From contig OZ025257.1 in assembly GCA_964019135.1 (NCBI GenBank), positions 27,884,352 through 27,948,351 of the forward strand: a DNA stretch of 64,000 nucleotides. The letters are read 5' to 3'. This DNA comes from Arenicola marina (Eukaryota; Annelida; Polychaeta; Arenicolidae). The stretch's first letter is position 1, and the number at the start of each line of letters is the position of its first letter. The notes beneath the pieces are model-generated. The model saw only the letters and a list, made by a program, of their open reading frames with translations, searched no databases and had not been told where the DNA came from. A program made the translations under genes and the position numbers. Below are positions 11,530 through 23,452 of this stretch, piece after piece.

Positions 11530-13085
11530 GTGGTCGCCTAAGTAGGTGGGCCGATTGAAAAAAATAGGGCTTTCAGCGGCCAATTCGAGTTAAAAATGGC
11601 CTTCAATTGCCAACTTGGGCTCAATAACGCCTACAACGGGCAACGTACGCACTTTAGACGTTATGAATGGCAAATTTGGGCGCTGCGGGCACTACTTTGA
11701 ACCATGTGCGCACTGTATAAGCCGATATTAACACAATGTTACAACCTTACATTTGTCTTCAGCTTCATGCTGAGCTTCCTAGCTCAAATATTAACCGAGT
11801 TATGGCGCTTTGAACTTCGAACCGTCACTTGACGCGAGGTGGACGTCAACTATTCCTGTCACATGGATACCATTGGCACACATAACGTCACTGACGCTTA
11901 CCAAATGAAACAAATTGGCTCCCTAACTGTTCATGTTACCTACTTATCAACTAATAGTGATATAACCTAGTGGCTAAATAGGTGAAAATGAAAAGATTTG
12001 ACAATTTTGTCGGATAACGTCAACGTTTCGGTACCGCAAAAAAAGTTACCCACGACAGCAGTTGTCCCTGGATATAAGGTACGTCAAATAAATCGGAAGT
12101 CGCCATGACGTATAATAACCGAGTAATGGCCTTTGTAAAATTATGACGTCATGACGTCATGGTGATGTCATTACGTGACGCACGACAACGTCCAAGTAGC
12201 AATGGGTCAAAGTTCACTGTCACAACTCATTGGATTAAAGAGCTAGGCAATAGAAAGAATAGTCCTTCAGCTATGGCTTGACGAAATGGCCAAAAGTTGC
12301 ATTAGTTCATCATTGCGGAGACACGGAGACCTAGGACAAGAACAAAGAACACTGCAGGCGAAGTGATATAGCAACTCATTTGTTTCTTTTACTAGTTCTC
12401 TGCCGATCAATGGTCCCTACCATCTGGCGTAATGATCACAGCTCTGACATGTTTTTCTTAATTTTGACGTTGTTTTAAAGATGGACACAACCTCCATTCA
12501 CTCATCATTGGTGGCCCCGCAAAGGTGTCGTCCCACTTTGAAGCGTTCTAGCGCCATAACTGAGCAACATCTGCCTGATTAAAGAAGATTGCAATTTGCA
12601 AGATTGCAATTTTAGCATTTTTATCTGATTTTTGACGATTTTTCTTTCAATGGCAAGAATCTGTATGTTTATCATTAGGCCAGTGGCTTCGTTGCCATGG
12701 AAACAAAAAGCAATACAGAAATCGCCGTGTTTTTCTTATAACTTGCTTCAAGTTAATATTACCTCACTGTGTGGTGAAGGAAAACTGAAATAGCTTGAGC
12801 CGAAGTTGGTCATATTCACTCAAGTTAATTTTTCCCTATAGGATCCCATGTTAAATAATTTTGACTATATACCGAAAAGTAATATGGCTATGGAACCATG
12901 TCGACAGATTATGACTCAGCTTAGTATTATCCATCCACAGCTGCAAGCATTGAGTGATGGCTTGAAAAGGACGCTCGTGGGAGCCTCTGCTAACACCAAA
13001 AAGCCGTATCTTTCACCATTTGCCAAATTTCTAAAAAATCTTGTGACGTCACTATTTGATCCAATCGCATGCGGTAACCCAGATA
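11530..13085. other. intergenic, no gene seen
   Basis: Diverged repeat-like sequence. The tandem TGACGTCA octamers at 12144 and 12152 share one A/T junction, and another octamer lies at 13044. Short ORFs near 12850-13140 are not supported by splice signals or motifs. Confidence 0.35.
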
Positions 13086-13089
13086 AAAA

Positions 13090-13240
13090 AATCCTATGGT
13101 ATTTATTGTGGTATACCATAGTTTACCACGATATACCATGATAAACTGATGTATACCATAGTAAATACAGCAGTCTTGATTATCCCAAATCCCAGTACCA
13201 CAGTACACCATGGTTTTAACTAACAATTTTACTGTGGCAT
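13090..13240. repeat. GGTATACCATGGTAAA palindromic repeat block
   Basis: Several copies of GGTATACCATAG, GGTAAATAC and inverse forms are packed together. They belong to the same motif family as blocks at 14800-14870 and 27210-27640. Confidence 0.6.
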
Positions 13241-13577
13241 ATATATAGCATTAAAAGATTGATCGAAAATACCTTTTCATTAAAATAGTGCCGGTATAGT
13301 AATGTAGATGGACGCCTTAAATGTTTTTGAAAAATGCGTTAGACTCAATATGTCATCGAATAAATACACAATAAAGTGGGCAAAAATTGGTAGGTTTGGA
13401 CAGATAAAACTGAAGTGTCTTTGAAGAGTATCTCTCTAGCCACACCGAAACTGCATGGCGCCAGAGCTCGTCTATTTTTAGACCGATCCAATCTTGGCCA
13501 ATCAGATAAGAAGTAGCCCGCCCGCGAAACACTGTGGTCAATGAGCAGTGAGAAGTTGAATCCCGATTCACACCCAT

Positions 13578-13769
13578 GTGCACAGTTCGTCTTGTGAAAG
13601 ATTAAGTGGCGTTTGTTTTTATTATTTTGCGCCCACAAATCATTGGACAATTGGAGAAACGGCTGTGATTAGTGTCGTTGATCCAAGCGAGATATGTAAA
13701 GGGAAGGATGTGCGTGTAAAGTGGACTAACATAAAGCGGTTTCTAGCAAGCATCATGGCGCTGTGCGGT
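13578..13769 (+). CDS. candidate exon of an unidentified small gene
   Basis: The frame is open to a clear donor, CTGTGCG|GTAAGT at 13770. The translated C-terminal part (TIGETAVISVVDPSEI, then GKDVRVKWTN and FLASIMALCG) has the alternating pattern of a small beta-rich module. From memory it resembles domains that precede BEN domains, which is a weak impression. The start is undecided: an upstream frame runs from about 13578, while a good-context ATG (ATCATGG) lies at 13754. It joins in phase 1 to 14549. Confidence 0.4.
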
Positions 13770-14074
13770 AAGTGAAATTGTGTTACGGCTGTTAAATTTT
13801 GTTTCTCATGGACTAGTAAGTCATGGCGGGTCGTACAGCCTGTCATGAATAGGGGTTTGCATTAAAGTTTCCTGAAGATGGCGAGGGGGGTGATTCCCTG
13901 GCCACACGTCGTCACCTCTCCAGGCCCCAAAACCTGTACACACGAGGTACATTTTGGTCAGGACTGTAGAGCCCCGGCTGGACGTGGGTGGGGGATGAGA
14001 CTGACAGAGATGTGGGGGTGCGGGAGTAGAGTGGGGTGGTCATTCCCCCCGCCCCCTCTATCTCTGGGTCTGTA

Positions 14075-14190
14075 CATAGGTCATAGATAGGTCATACATA
14101 GATATAGATATAGATAGGTCATACATAGGTCATACATAGATATAGATATAGATAGGTCATAGATAGGTCATACATAGGTCATAGATCTGT
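14075..14190. repeat. GATA/CATAGGT simple repeat
   Basis: Microsatellite of CATAGATAGGT and GATATA units in the putative intron between the exons at 13.6 and 14.5 kb. Confidence 0.8.
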
Positions 14191-14548
14191 ACATGAAAGA
14201 GGGCAAAAGTTGCCTGAGGATGGGGGAGGAGGTGTGTCCCCAACCCCCCGTCATCATCACCTCTGGCACCAAATCCTGTGCGCCGTACATGTTGGTCCTG
14301 TATAACTTGACCCGGGCATATTACGTGATTTGTCTGCCATTGAATAACTATATTTCAAGTTAATTTGCATCACGTTACGTGTACCCATGGTTACATGGAT
14401 GGTTAAATGATATAGCACGATAATATTGTACCGACCAATATTTGTGCATGTACCATTAAGTCCTGTAATGTACATTGGTCACTATATAATTGTCTTATAA
14501 TGTTGTGGTTATACTGTATTTATTTCTTTTATTCCATGTTTGATTTAG

Positions 14549-14694
14549 ACGTGACACGAAGGATGTTCATGCCGGCAAGTGAGGCTGCCGTGAAGATGAC
14601 CACCCGGAACAAGTTCGGAAACGAGGTTAAATTTATCAAGCAGGCTGCCAACGAGAATGTGACAATGTTTCCCCATAACATGGCAATCGAATGA
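14549..14694 (+). CDS. candidate terminal exon of the same small gene
   Basis: The acceptor TTTGATTTAG ends at 14548. Joined in phase 1 to the exon ending 13769 (G|AC gives Asp), the frame reads DVTRRMFMPASEAAVKM and continues to HNMAIE, with TGA at 14692-14694. If translation starts at 13754 the product is only about 52 residues; from an upstream start it is about 110. I do not recognise it. Matching phase and good splice sites support a real gene, but the evidence is modest. Confidence 0.4.
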
Positions 14695-14799
14695 CAGCCG
14701 CCCGTAGTCGTAGAATTATGTCCATTTATGCCATCATATATTGAGGTCTAACTCTACCTGTTCGACTGGCGAATATCATCATTTATCGTGATGTATCAT

Positions 14800-14890
14800 A
14801 ATCATGGTATATCAAGGTAAATACCCTGGTATTTCCAGGTAAATACTCCAATTGACCATGATAATATACCAACCCACTGAGTGGTTGGGA
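14800..14890. repeat. GGTAAATACC palindrome block
   Basis: A short cluster of GGTATATC, AAGGTAAATACCCTGG and CCAGGTAAATAC, followed by a near-palindrome around CCACTGAGTGG (about 14870-14888). Same motif family as 27210-27640. Confidence 0.55.
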
Positions 14891-16040
14891 ACTCGTTCGC
14901 ATGACATCGATCCCAGACGTTAAAATTTTGTCCATAGCTGGTCGAATGCGCCAATTGATCCGACGTCAGTTTTAGACGTCCTATCAACATGTATTGTCGA
15001 AGTCTTTAAGACGTCAGTTTCCACCCGGTTCTAACGTGCTGCACGTTTATATCACGTTGCGATCCCGTTGAAAGTTAACACAAACTTGTAATATGCTTTG
15101 CAGTAAACTCATGTATTCACCATGCAAAACGCCAAAAAAAAATCATATCATAACGACAGTATAAAGACATGGAAATGACCATTTATCATTCACAGTATAC
15201 TGGGTAACATACCAGTTATTACAATTGTGCCATCAGTGTTTGTACAACCATAACAGTAACACAACCAGGCTTTGAAACGAATGACCAATCAAGGGTGACA
15301 AGATTTCACAAGTGTGGTACCTACAAAAGATGGGTAAAATGACCCACCGAGGTCATATGGTCCACCACAATATCGCGCAATTGCTGTGCCGCCACCTGTA
15401 TTGAAGCGCTTTATATTTGTTCCTGTTTGTTACGTGATACCTTAACAAATCTACATGGGCGCTGAAGCAGACAGCTGACCTTCGTTACCGAAGTAAAAGA
15501 ATCTGGGCTGTTGCCATCTATGGTTAACACTGGAAGAAAGTAGGGCTCAGTGGATACTAGCTTGGGGGAAATTGTTGATGAATTAACACGATCAAAGATA
15601 AGTCCAAGTCAAGCCCCAGGCTTAAATCAGATGCGGAATATACTGCGCCGTATTTTTCATTTACCCACATCCAATTTAATATCTATACTGTAACAGAAAC
15701 GATTATCTTTAGCAAACTGGCTGATATGAACTGAATCGGAACATCTTTGATGATCACGAATATACGAATATGTTTGAAGAAGAAAACGCTTTGCGTCACA
15801 GGGAGCTCGAAGAAGGGAAAGCTGTGCGCCCCGGCTAGAGAGCCGGTGGCGTTGATTGAGGCAGAGCGTGTCTACATTCGATACATCCCCACCCCCAAAA
15901 GCTACTAGACTTCCAGTTAGAAAGATAAAGCCAAGTAACAGGCAATGCCCGGCTACGGTCCCCACCAACAGAAAGAGTGTGGCAAGGCCCGGCTGATTTC
16001 GTGAAGTCAGGGAGACAGCTTAGGGTCATTCCAGCAGCTC
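14890..16040. other. intergenic, no gene seen
   Basis: No convincing exon, RNA gene or repeat. Minus-strand frames at 15657-16029 show no motif I can place. Confidence 0.35.
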
Positions 16041-16047
16041 GTCAGGA

Positions 16048-16612
16048 GCAGACGCAGATGGGTGGGTGGGGGGCACTATTATACAAATCTGGTGGTGGGG
16101 TTCCGCGGGTGCCATGATGCCTAAGAGAGAGCGGATATATGTGATGAAAAAGATACCCCTATAGAGCGAATATTTTAAGACTTGCGATCGGGGGGGGGGG
16201 GCTCGAAAATGTGCGTTCATAGAGCGGATTTTGGCGGTAAAAAGGGGGGCTTCACCGCGGAACCCCCCACACCCAGCAATGTATTAAATGCCCCCCCCCC
16301 TCCCCAGCGCAGGCGCGGATCCAGAAAAGCTGGATAGGGGGGCCGGTTTCAGGGTCAGATCCAGATATGCTGGATAAGGGGGACCGGTTTTGATTTTCAT
16401 ATGGTAAATGTCATAAATAATATACATTTCCGCCCTAAGAAAGGGGGCCGGGGCCGGGTAGGCCCCCCTTGGATCCGCCCCTGCCCCGGGTCTGTTCAAC
16501 GGTAGGACTTCGCATGAAAGCTGAGTTCTACGCCTCAGATGGCCTAAATTTTGCACGGAAAAATGGCAAAGAGTGGGGGAAAGGGGTATCCCCCCGCCCG
16601 ATCCGCCTCTGC
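16048..16612. mobile_element. CAG-N-G type MITE with a second copy nested inside
   Basis: The inner element 16310-16484 starts CAGGCGCGGATCCAG and ends TTGGATCCGCCCCTG, a good terminal inverted repeat. Outside it, sequence at 16599-16612 ends CCGATCCGCCTCTG, and a weak partner CAGACGCAGAT lies at 16048, suggesting an outer element of the same kind. Runs of G and C fill the interior. No coding capacity. The inner element is well supported; the outer left end is a guess. Confidence 0.5.
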
Positions 16613-16929
16613 TGACAAAACCGTTATTTGTAATTTATGTGTGTTATCCTTCTGGGTCAAACTGTTCCATAGCGTTAGGAGTTTGCCTTCTTAGGATGGT
16701 CATTTCATTCATTAACATGCTAAAATAATATGCTGACCATTTTGCCCCTTTAAGGAGATAAAATGACCCACTGTGACATAAAACGTTTTTTGTTGTAGTA
16801 AAAAAAAAAAATCATGTGACTCGCATGTATCCAAGCAATGTTATTCACAATACTACTGTTATCAGTTTACCAAAATTTTGCTATTTTTGTGGAATGAATG
16901 TTTTAAACCCAAAGCAAATAACAATGACA

Positions 16930-18826
16930 GTATATATGCCAAGCTCTAATTCTCCCTCTTCATAAGAAAGGTTCAATGACTGACATGAATAACTACAGAG
17001 GTACATCGCTCTTATCGTCATTTAGCAAGCTATTCACTAAACTACTAAATAATAGGCTAACCGAATGGGTTGATCGAAATGGCCTGCGTTCAGAGGAACA
17101 GGCAGGGTATAGGAAGGGCTATTCTACCATCGACCAGATGTTTGTTCTTCAATCAATTATTCAGAAATATTTATCTAGAGAAAAAGGGAGATGCTATGTA
17201 GCTTTTGTCGACTTTTCAAAAGCCTTTGACCGTATTCCACATAGTTCCTTATGGTATAGCTTAATTGGTAAAGGTATGCACGGCAATGTAATAAATGTAA
17301 TTCGGTCCATGTATGGCAATTTGAAAGCATGCGTTAAAACGCGAGATGGATTAACAACTTATTTTGGATGCACGAATGGAACCCGTCAGGGATGTATGTT
17401 AAGCCCCCTTTTATTTGCATTGTATATTGAGGAATATGTGACGATGCTCAAATCTGCACATTGTCCTGGAATTTTCATCAATGATGGTGCACCCAATATT
17501 ATTACGTTAATGTTTGCAGATGATTTGGCTAACTGCGCTGATACTGTCGGTAGGCTTCAGAAGAGCCTAGATATCTTAGAAACGTTCTGTGACAAGTGGG
17601 GTTTAAAGGTGAACATGGATAAAACCAGAGTACTAGCATTCAGAAGAGGTGGTAGTGTTATGGCCAACGAAAAGTGGTTCTTTAAAGGTAAGAAGATAGC
17701 TGTTGTTTCATCCTATAAATATTTAGGTATTGTCTTTACAAGTACACTTAGCTGGTCTAAAGCTGTAGCAACGTTAGCTGCACAAGCCAACAGAGCGCTG
17801 TCTAGCATCTACCAGATAGCCAAGAAAACACACGGTCTCCCTGTAGATATAGCCTTTACTTTATTCGACAGAATAATCACTCCAATATTAACATACGGCT
17901 CTGAAATATGGGGGTTTAAAGAGTATAAGGTAATCGAAAAAGTTCAAGTTAGATTTTGCAAACGACTCTTGGGGCTTCCTGCTCACACGGCTGATGCAGC
18001 TGCCCTGGGTGAATGCGGCAGGTACCCGCTAGCAAAGATTTATCATGTAAGATGCATTAAATACTGGTTAAAGTTATTAAGAATGAGTGACGACAGATAT
18101 GCCAATTGTTGTTATGTCGTGTTAACGCTACTAGATGAAAGTAGCAGAATAACTTGGGTTACCTCAATAAGAGAATTGTTAAATAAATACAATTTTAATG
18201 ACACATGGCAAAATCAAACAACAGTCATTGAAGGTAGTTTCTTGACCGATTTCGCTGCAAAACTAGACCAGGACATGAAGGCCGAAAGGTCTATGCAGGC
18301 ACGAAACCAGAGTCGCTTAAGCGTGTACTGTACCTTTAAAGATAGCCTTCAACTGAAATCATATTTGTGTAAAGTTAATATTGTTAAACTACGAAAGGCG
18401 CTTTGTCGATTCCGCTGTTCTGCACATAAGCTTTCTGTCGAGTTGGGACGTCGCGATGGCACCCTACTAGCAGACAGGCTTTGTACCTACTGCCTGGGAA
18501 TCGGTGTTACCGTTATCGAGGATGAATTTCATGCCTTGTTGTGTTGTACCAAGTTCGCGGATATTCGTAAAATATATATTGATTCTATATTTTGGAACCC
18601 TCCAACATTTGATCTCTTTCGGACCCTAATGTTTCATAATGATGTAACGACCCTGAGGAATTTGGCAATGTGTATATATCTTATTGAAAATCGTCTCTGT
18701 TCCACCACGTAAATGTATGTTTCTCAAAATACTGCGCACCATGCAAACTGTTTGTATAATTATATGTTGTGTCATTTGGGCCTTACGGCCTTCAAGACCA
18801 AATAAACCACAACCAACCAACCAACC
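16930..18826 (+). mobile_element. 5'-truncated LINE (CR1/L2/Jockey-group-like)
   Basis: Recognisable sequence starts inside the reverse transcriptase near 16943 (the frame upstream of the first ATG still reads LPLHKKGS) and runs through the end of the ORF and a short 3' UTR. It ends with AAATAAACC and a CCAACCAACCAA tail at 18800-18826. Endonuclease and ORF1 are missing, as expected from incomplete reverse transcription. The 3' UTR has a GGCCTTACGGCC hairpin just before the tail. Clade assignment is uncertain. Confidence 0.8.
16976..18712 (+). CDS. LINE reverse transcriptase, 5'-truncated ORF2
   Basis: 578 open codons. Landmarks are NNYRGTSLLSSFSKLF at the start, FVDFSKAFDRIPH near residue 77, GTRQGCMLSPLLFALY near 136, and the catalytic FADD at 17513-17524 (residue 180). 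A C-terminal CxxC...HxxxxC knuckle lies near residue 505. It lacks the endonuclease that normally precedes RT, so it cannot act alone. The intact frame suggests a young insertion. The ATG at 16976 is internal to the original ORF, not a true start. Confidence 0.8.
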   Translation: MTDMNNYRGTSLLSSFSKLFTKLLNNRLTEWVDRNGLRSEEQAGYRKGYSTIDQMFVLQSIIQKYLSREKGRCYVAFVDFSKAFDRIPHSSLWYSLIGKGMHGNVINVIRSMYGNLKACVKTRDGLTTYFGCTNGTRQGCMLSPLLFALYIEEYVTMLKSAHCPGIFINDGAPNIITLMFADDLANCADTVGRLQKSLDILETFCDKWGLKVNMDKTRVLAFRRGGSVMANEKWFFKGKKIAVVSSYKYLGIVFTSTLSWSKAVATLAAQANRALSSIYQIAKKTHGLPVDIAFTLFDRIITPILTYGSEIWGFKEYKVIEKVQVRFCKRLLGLPAHTADAAALGECGRYPLAKIYHVRCIKYWLKLLRMSDDRYANCCYVVLTLLDESSRITWVTSIRELLNKYNFNDTWQNQTTVIEGSFLTDFAAKLDQDMKAERSMQARNQSRLSVYCTFKDSLQLKSYLCKVNIVKLRKALCRFRCSAHKLSVELGRRDGTLLADRLCTYCLGIGVTVIEDEFHALLCCTKFADIRKIYIDSIFWNPPTFDLFRTLMFHNDVTTLRNLAMCIYLIENRLCSTT

Positions 18827-18872
18827 AATATACTCATGACGGTTACCCTTTAAAACAAAAAAGGCATATATC

Positions 18873-19025
18873 AATTACTATAAGATAAGTAAGACCACAA
18901 ATCAGTTAATACAAGATACGTAAGAGCAAAACTCAGTTGCTATAAGATAAGTAAGAGCAAAAATCAGTCACTATAAGATAAGTAAGAGCAAAAATCAGTT
19001 ACTATAAGATAAGTAAGAGCAAATA
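18873..19025. repeat. 31-bp tandem repeat
   Basis: About five copies of a 31-bp AT-rich unit containing AAGTAAGAGCAAAAATCAGT, lying just after the LINE tail. Confidence 0.8.
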
Positions 19026-19029
19026 TGTC

Positions 19030-19760
19030 CTATTAATTTTCTAAGATGTCTGTAACAAACATTGCCAGACTTAAAATGGCTGCCACACGACATTTTTATA
19101 TTTTACAACTTCTGAATATTCAAATATGATGTCATGTACTGGATGCAAGCAAAATGGGTACACAAGGGTGGGTGGGAGATTTCCCCAGCGACTCTTGTTG
19201 CAACATCCAAGGAAAATGGTCCACCAATAGGTAAACAGGAGCAGATTACATCTGGCCTTAGTTATTAATCTAGTTACAAACCTTGGAACTTCATCCAGTA
19301 CAAAACTTCATACTTGGGACAAGGGCTCCAATGCGAGAATGCTTAAAATGGTGATAACAATATTACCTTCTATTAATTGTCAAAAATATAAACATGAATG
19401 CTCTGGTTTTTCAGTATGTTTGAAAGTAGATCTTTTGAGATCTATCAATACTCTTATAAGGCCTTTAAAGAGTGACACAAATTCACAATAATGGGGTTCC
19501 TACAAGACAATGACAGTAGAATTGAGCTATAATTACCGCCAAAGTAATAAACAATTAAAATTCAGCTCCTCCCTCACAGTGAGGTGGGTAGTTTAGGTGC
19601 TGGCAGCATGAATATCTTTGGCCACTGCGTATGTGAATGACCTCAGGACACTAACTGTAATGAATAGAAAACTTCATGTTCACAGTACAGATGTAGAAAT
19701 CAATATAAATATGCCCAGTTAACAACAAAACAGGTAAGAAGACTGCAAGAGTTTGTAATA
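19030..19760. other. intergenic, no gene seen
   Basis: AT-rich sequence with no ORF, RNA gene or clear repeat I can support. Confidence 0.35.
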
Positions 19761-19761
19761 A

Positions 19762-20305
19762 TTAAAGATAGACACCCAGCATCTGAGTTGGCCTGGTTAC
19801 GTGGCACTTATAACCCTCTGTTACTGTTTTTGGCTTTCCGCTTGTAAAGATATATTGTGCCATATCCACTATGTCATAGCGCACAATGTGTTTCCGGAAG
19901 GAGCGACTTGAAAACGAACGTGAATTGCAGTCTTGGTATAAATAATCGCCATACCCAACATTAGATGAACAGTTATAAAATAGTGCTGTGACTGGCCATT
20001 TGGCACAGCTCATGTGCACTTGCAGCTATCGCATTACACTGATCATTAAGCTGATCATTGCTTTGTGTAATGATCTTTACAGCTACCTCAGCGACAATGT
20101 TCTGTGACCTTCGATGAATACCACAAGTATTCATGATCAATAAGTGGGTGAGCGCATCCATCTGCTTGACGGCCTTGCAAAATACATGCCAGCTGTTAGC
20201 ATAATTACATGATACATATCGATAAAAAAAGCTTAAGTTTGTAGCTTACCTTCTTCCCTTGTTCAGACTTTGGTATCTGCTGCTGGCTTAATCATCCTCT
20301 CAACG
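19762..20305 (-). pseudogene. possible minus-strand coding remnant, unidentified
   Basis: On the minus strand an open segment (about 20300-20252, ending SEQGKK) meets a GTAAGC donor. After an AG at about 20190 a second segment reads WHVFCKAVKQMDALTHLL, NTCGIHRRSQNIVAEVAVKI. Near 19990-20010 the likely frame changes to one reading FYNCSSNVGYGDYLYQD and KPKTVTEGYKCHV before a stop at 19762. Sequence character is protein-like and splice signals fit, but the change of frame suggests decay. I do not recognise the product. A further minus-strand frame at 20720-20968 may belong to it. Confidence 0.25.
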
Positions 20306-21293
20306 TCATGAACTGACAATAAATAAAACATACTATCAAAAAGCAATTAAATATCATTATGCCTATAAATAAAAATTTACTTTATTAGGTTATTACTTTA
20401 TTAGGTTGGCCGAATATCGGTGCTGCGTGTTATAACCTTTGCATTATAACTTAAGTGCCCTATGATTGTAACTTCGATTGCAGTCATAAACTAGATCCCA
20501 TTGAGCTCGTCATCAGAATTATCAAGTCTCAACCTTCACAAAAATAATGAACATAATAACTTACAAAATATAACACCAATAAATCCAAAATTGATGCGCT
20601 GACTTCTGATGTCAAAAGATCTATATACCTGGTAAGCTAGCTTTGCCTTGACTAGACCTGTTACTGAACTGACATCCAGTCAGGGGGACCCACAACGTAT
20701 ACAAACTACACAAGGTGTCCTACTCCCGCTGGAACTGAGCGACAGGCACCAGCTTCAACCCCCAATATCGCATCTTTACTGCGCTTGATGGGGCCCGATT
20801 TCTAAATAATTTATTTATTTCATCAATAAGTAAAGACCTGTACTGCCGTCTAGTCACAACAAATAAAGGATTATGCAAGACAACCAACTCCAAAACAGAT
20901 TGAGCAAGGATGGCTGGCATCGCAAGAATTGGCCTACGAGATCTCAGGTACAGTGCAAGAGATGACAATTATGGTCCGCTTTCTCTTGACGCTTATGTGG
21001 GGAGCTACTATTAAATCCTTTTAATTTACCACATCATAGGGAGATGCTATGTCAATTTTAATATATTTTGAGGTTATAAAGCTTATTCAATCTGTTTCAG
21101 AGCTGGTTGTTGTCGTCAAAAATAGGAATTATGCATTTATAGGGCTCCTTCAAGTGTGGTAAAGGCTTAATATTGGGTCTTGAAGCTAAAGCCTGTCGCT
21201 TTTCCAGCAGGAGTTGGACGGCTAAGGGTAAATTACTTATGTACGTCCGATCGATCTACAGTTTACAATGGGGCGATATAAAAAAAAAGTGGT

Positions 21294-21560
21294 TTCTATG
21301 GATAGAGTACATGTTCATTGCTATTATACTCCGTTTTCAGGACGCTATGGTGAATATTAGAGCCTTTTTCCAACTGCTAGGACACTAATCAAAAAGTGTC
21401 ATTTGTCGCTGCGTGCTCGCCCTCTTTGAGCAATGTCATAGCGGCCGGATCACACAAAAACGCCTGGTTGGTTGGAAAAAGGCTCTGATATTCACTTTGG
21501 ATACACCTTATCATCCTGAAAATAGAGTGTAATAGCAATGAACATACATACATACTCTAT
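21294..21560. mobile_element. inverted-repeat element (foldback/MITE-like)
   Basis: The left arm 21294-21383 and right arm 21464-21560 are inverted copies of each other. Shared blocks include GTTCATTGCTATTA, TTTTCAGGA, GTGAATAT and AGAGCCTTTTTCCAAC. The arms differ by an 11-bp indel and scattered changes; the spacer is about 80 bp. No transposase and no certain target duplication. Confidence 0.6.
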
Positions 21561-21817
21561 GTAGCCCTGTAACATGGCCTACCGCCCGCAAGGCGGACCG
21601 GAGGTGCATGGCGTACCTTAGTCCAGCTACACTAGACTCCGTGTGGCCAGGCGCGCGATATATCCAAGACGAGTTGGAAGCAGACCGCGTTTAATTTGTT
21701 GAACCACAGGTGCCTCAATCGTGGGTAGGTGGGACGGCAGGGGGGGGGGGGGGGTGGCGGCTTCACACCCTCTGGCGTGAGAGCGAGCTAGCCTTCAGTG
21801 GCACTAGCCTTGGCGCA

Positions 21818-21960
21818 AGTGCCCCCAGGCAAGCCCGCCTTTCTAGGGGCACAACGGTGTCCATGCAAAGTTCTTTAGACGCCAGTCGGGAATCGACTGT
21901 AGCTTTTATCATAATGTGTGCGCGTACAATCATTTACGTCAAGTCTTTACGTATTCTAAC
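21818..21960 (+). repeat. dispersed repeat, copy 1
   Basis: This shares AAGTGCCCCCAGGCAA and then TGTAGCTTTTATCATAATGT-like sequence with 34408-34495, in the same order and orientation. The two copies are otherwise diverged. The family is unknown. Confidence 0.5.
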
Positions 21961-22158
21961 GTATGGTGTCCTCATTTCGTCACTCCAAATGTTTTTGCTT
22001 CTAAAAACGCCCCGTTCTTCTAAATTAGAACGAATGAGTGAAACTGTTTAAGTGTTCCTTTTGAAAGATTATGTCCGCTATCCGTTGGTGAAAATAAAAA
22101 TAAATTATTTCTGTTGCGTGATTAATTATGAGAGATTTTATGGGAGTGGTGTAAAACT

Positions 22159-22192
22159 GACGATATTAGGAACCCGGGTTCTTAATATCGTC
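22159..22192. other. 34-bp near-perfect palindrome
   Basis: GACGATATTAGGAACCCGGG is followed by its own inverse with one mismatch. ATCGTCA strings follow at 22209 and 22230. No function can be assigned. Confidence 0.7.
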
Positions 22193-22855
22193 ACAACGGG
22201 TGTCCAAATATCGTCAGGGAGACCCATTATCGTCATACCCGAAAGGTAAGGATCTAAAAACCATGTTGATTAAACTTAAAATATTGATTTTTAAACTTTA
22301 ACGTCAAACTAAACGAAAACTGCAAGTATTTAGACCTACCATGTTTTACAGATAATTATTTCGACATCAGATCTCACGGGTGACGTTTATGACGGTTCAA
22401 ATTTATGGTAAATTATCCTAGCAAATGTAAATTAAATGCCGGTATGTGTCAATACAAATTATGCATGCTAGACAGCTTGTATTTCTGTAACATATGGCCA
22501 ACACTATCTGGAATTATAATAAAGAACCGTTACTTGTTCTGCACCACTCTTTTTCTCTTATATTTGATCCATAGCGCGGGCCCTAGTGAGAAACTACCTC
22601 TGTTAGAACCCAAAATGTCATAGCGATGAAAACGTCTGACCTTGGTAGAATGAAATCCACAGTTTTAATTCTGACTTCAACCATCCCGGGTATCGCCCAC
22701 ACAACCTTGTGTATCATTTCTAAAGGAGGCAGACCAGGGCAACTTTAAAGAAGTAATTGCTTGACAATTATAATGACCTCTTGGAGGCGGAAAGTCGCAA
22801 ATAATGAAAAATGTCGTTTTGGGTCCTAAAGTATGTCTTAAGTGTTGGCCGCAAT

Positions 22856-23452
22856 CTTCCAACTCCATCGCTGTCACCTTGTCCGTCCCTCCCCTTGCAG
22901 CGTCCTATCTTCCAATCACACTGCTGTCTCCATCTTCGGTCCCTCCTCTTCTTATGTCCTATAACCAACTACACCGCTTTTACCTTTCCGGTACCTCCCC
23001 TTCTAGCGCCCCGTCTTTTAATTACGCTGCTGTCACCTTTCCGGTACCTCCTCTTCCTGCACCCTCCATTCTAACTTCACCGCTGTCACCTTTCCGGTAC
23101 CTCCCATTCCTGCGCTTTGTCTCCAGCTACACCGCTGTCACCTTTCCGGTATCTCCCCTTGCTGCACACAGTCTTCAAACTACACTGGTGTCAACTTTCC
23201 GGTACCTCCTCTTCCTCCGCCCTTCTAACTTCACCGCTGTCACCTTTCCTCTCGAACACTCGACCCCTCTTCTCGGTACCTGCCCACCGCTGTGAATTTT
23301 CCGGTACCTTCCCTTGTCTTTGACTACACCGCTATCACCTTTCCCGTATCATCCCTTCCTGAACCCCGCCTTGTAGCTACACCGCAGTCACCTTTCTGAT
23401 ACCTCCCTTTCCTGAATTCCGTCTTCCAACTACACCACTGTCACCTTTTGAA
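22856..23452. repeat. 53-bp minisatellite, ~11 copies
   Basis: Tandem units of about 53 bp with core CACCGCTGTCACCTTTCCGG followed by TACCTCC and a CT-rich stretch. Copies are imperfect, so the array is not newly expanded. The frames passing through it are low-complexity Pro/Ser translations. Confidence 0.85.
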
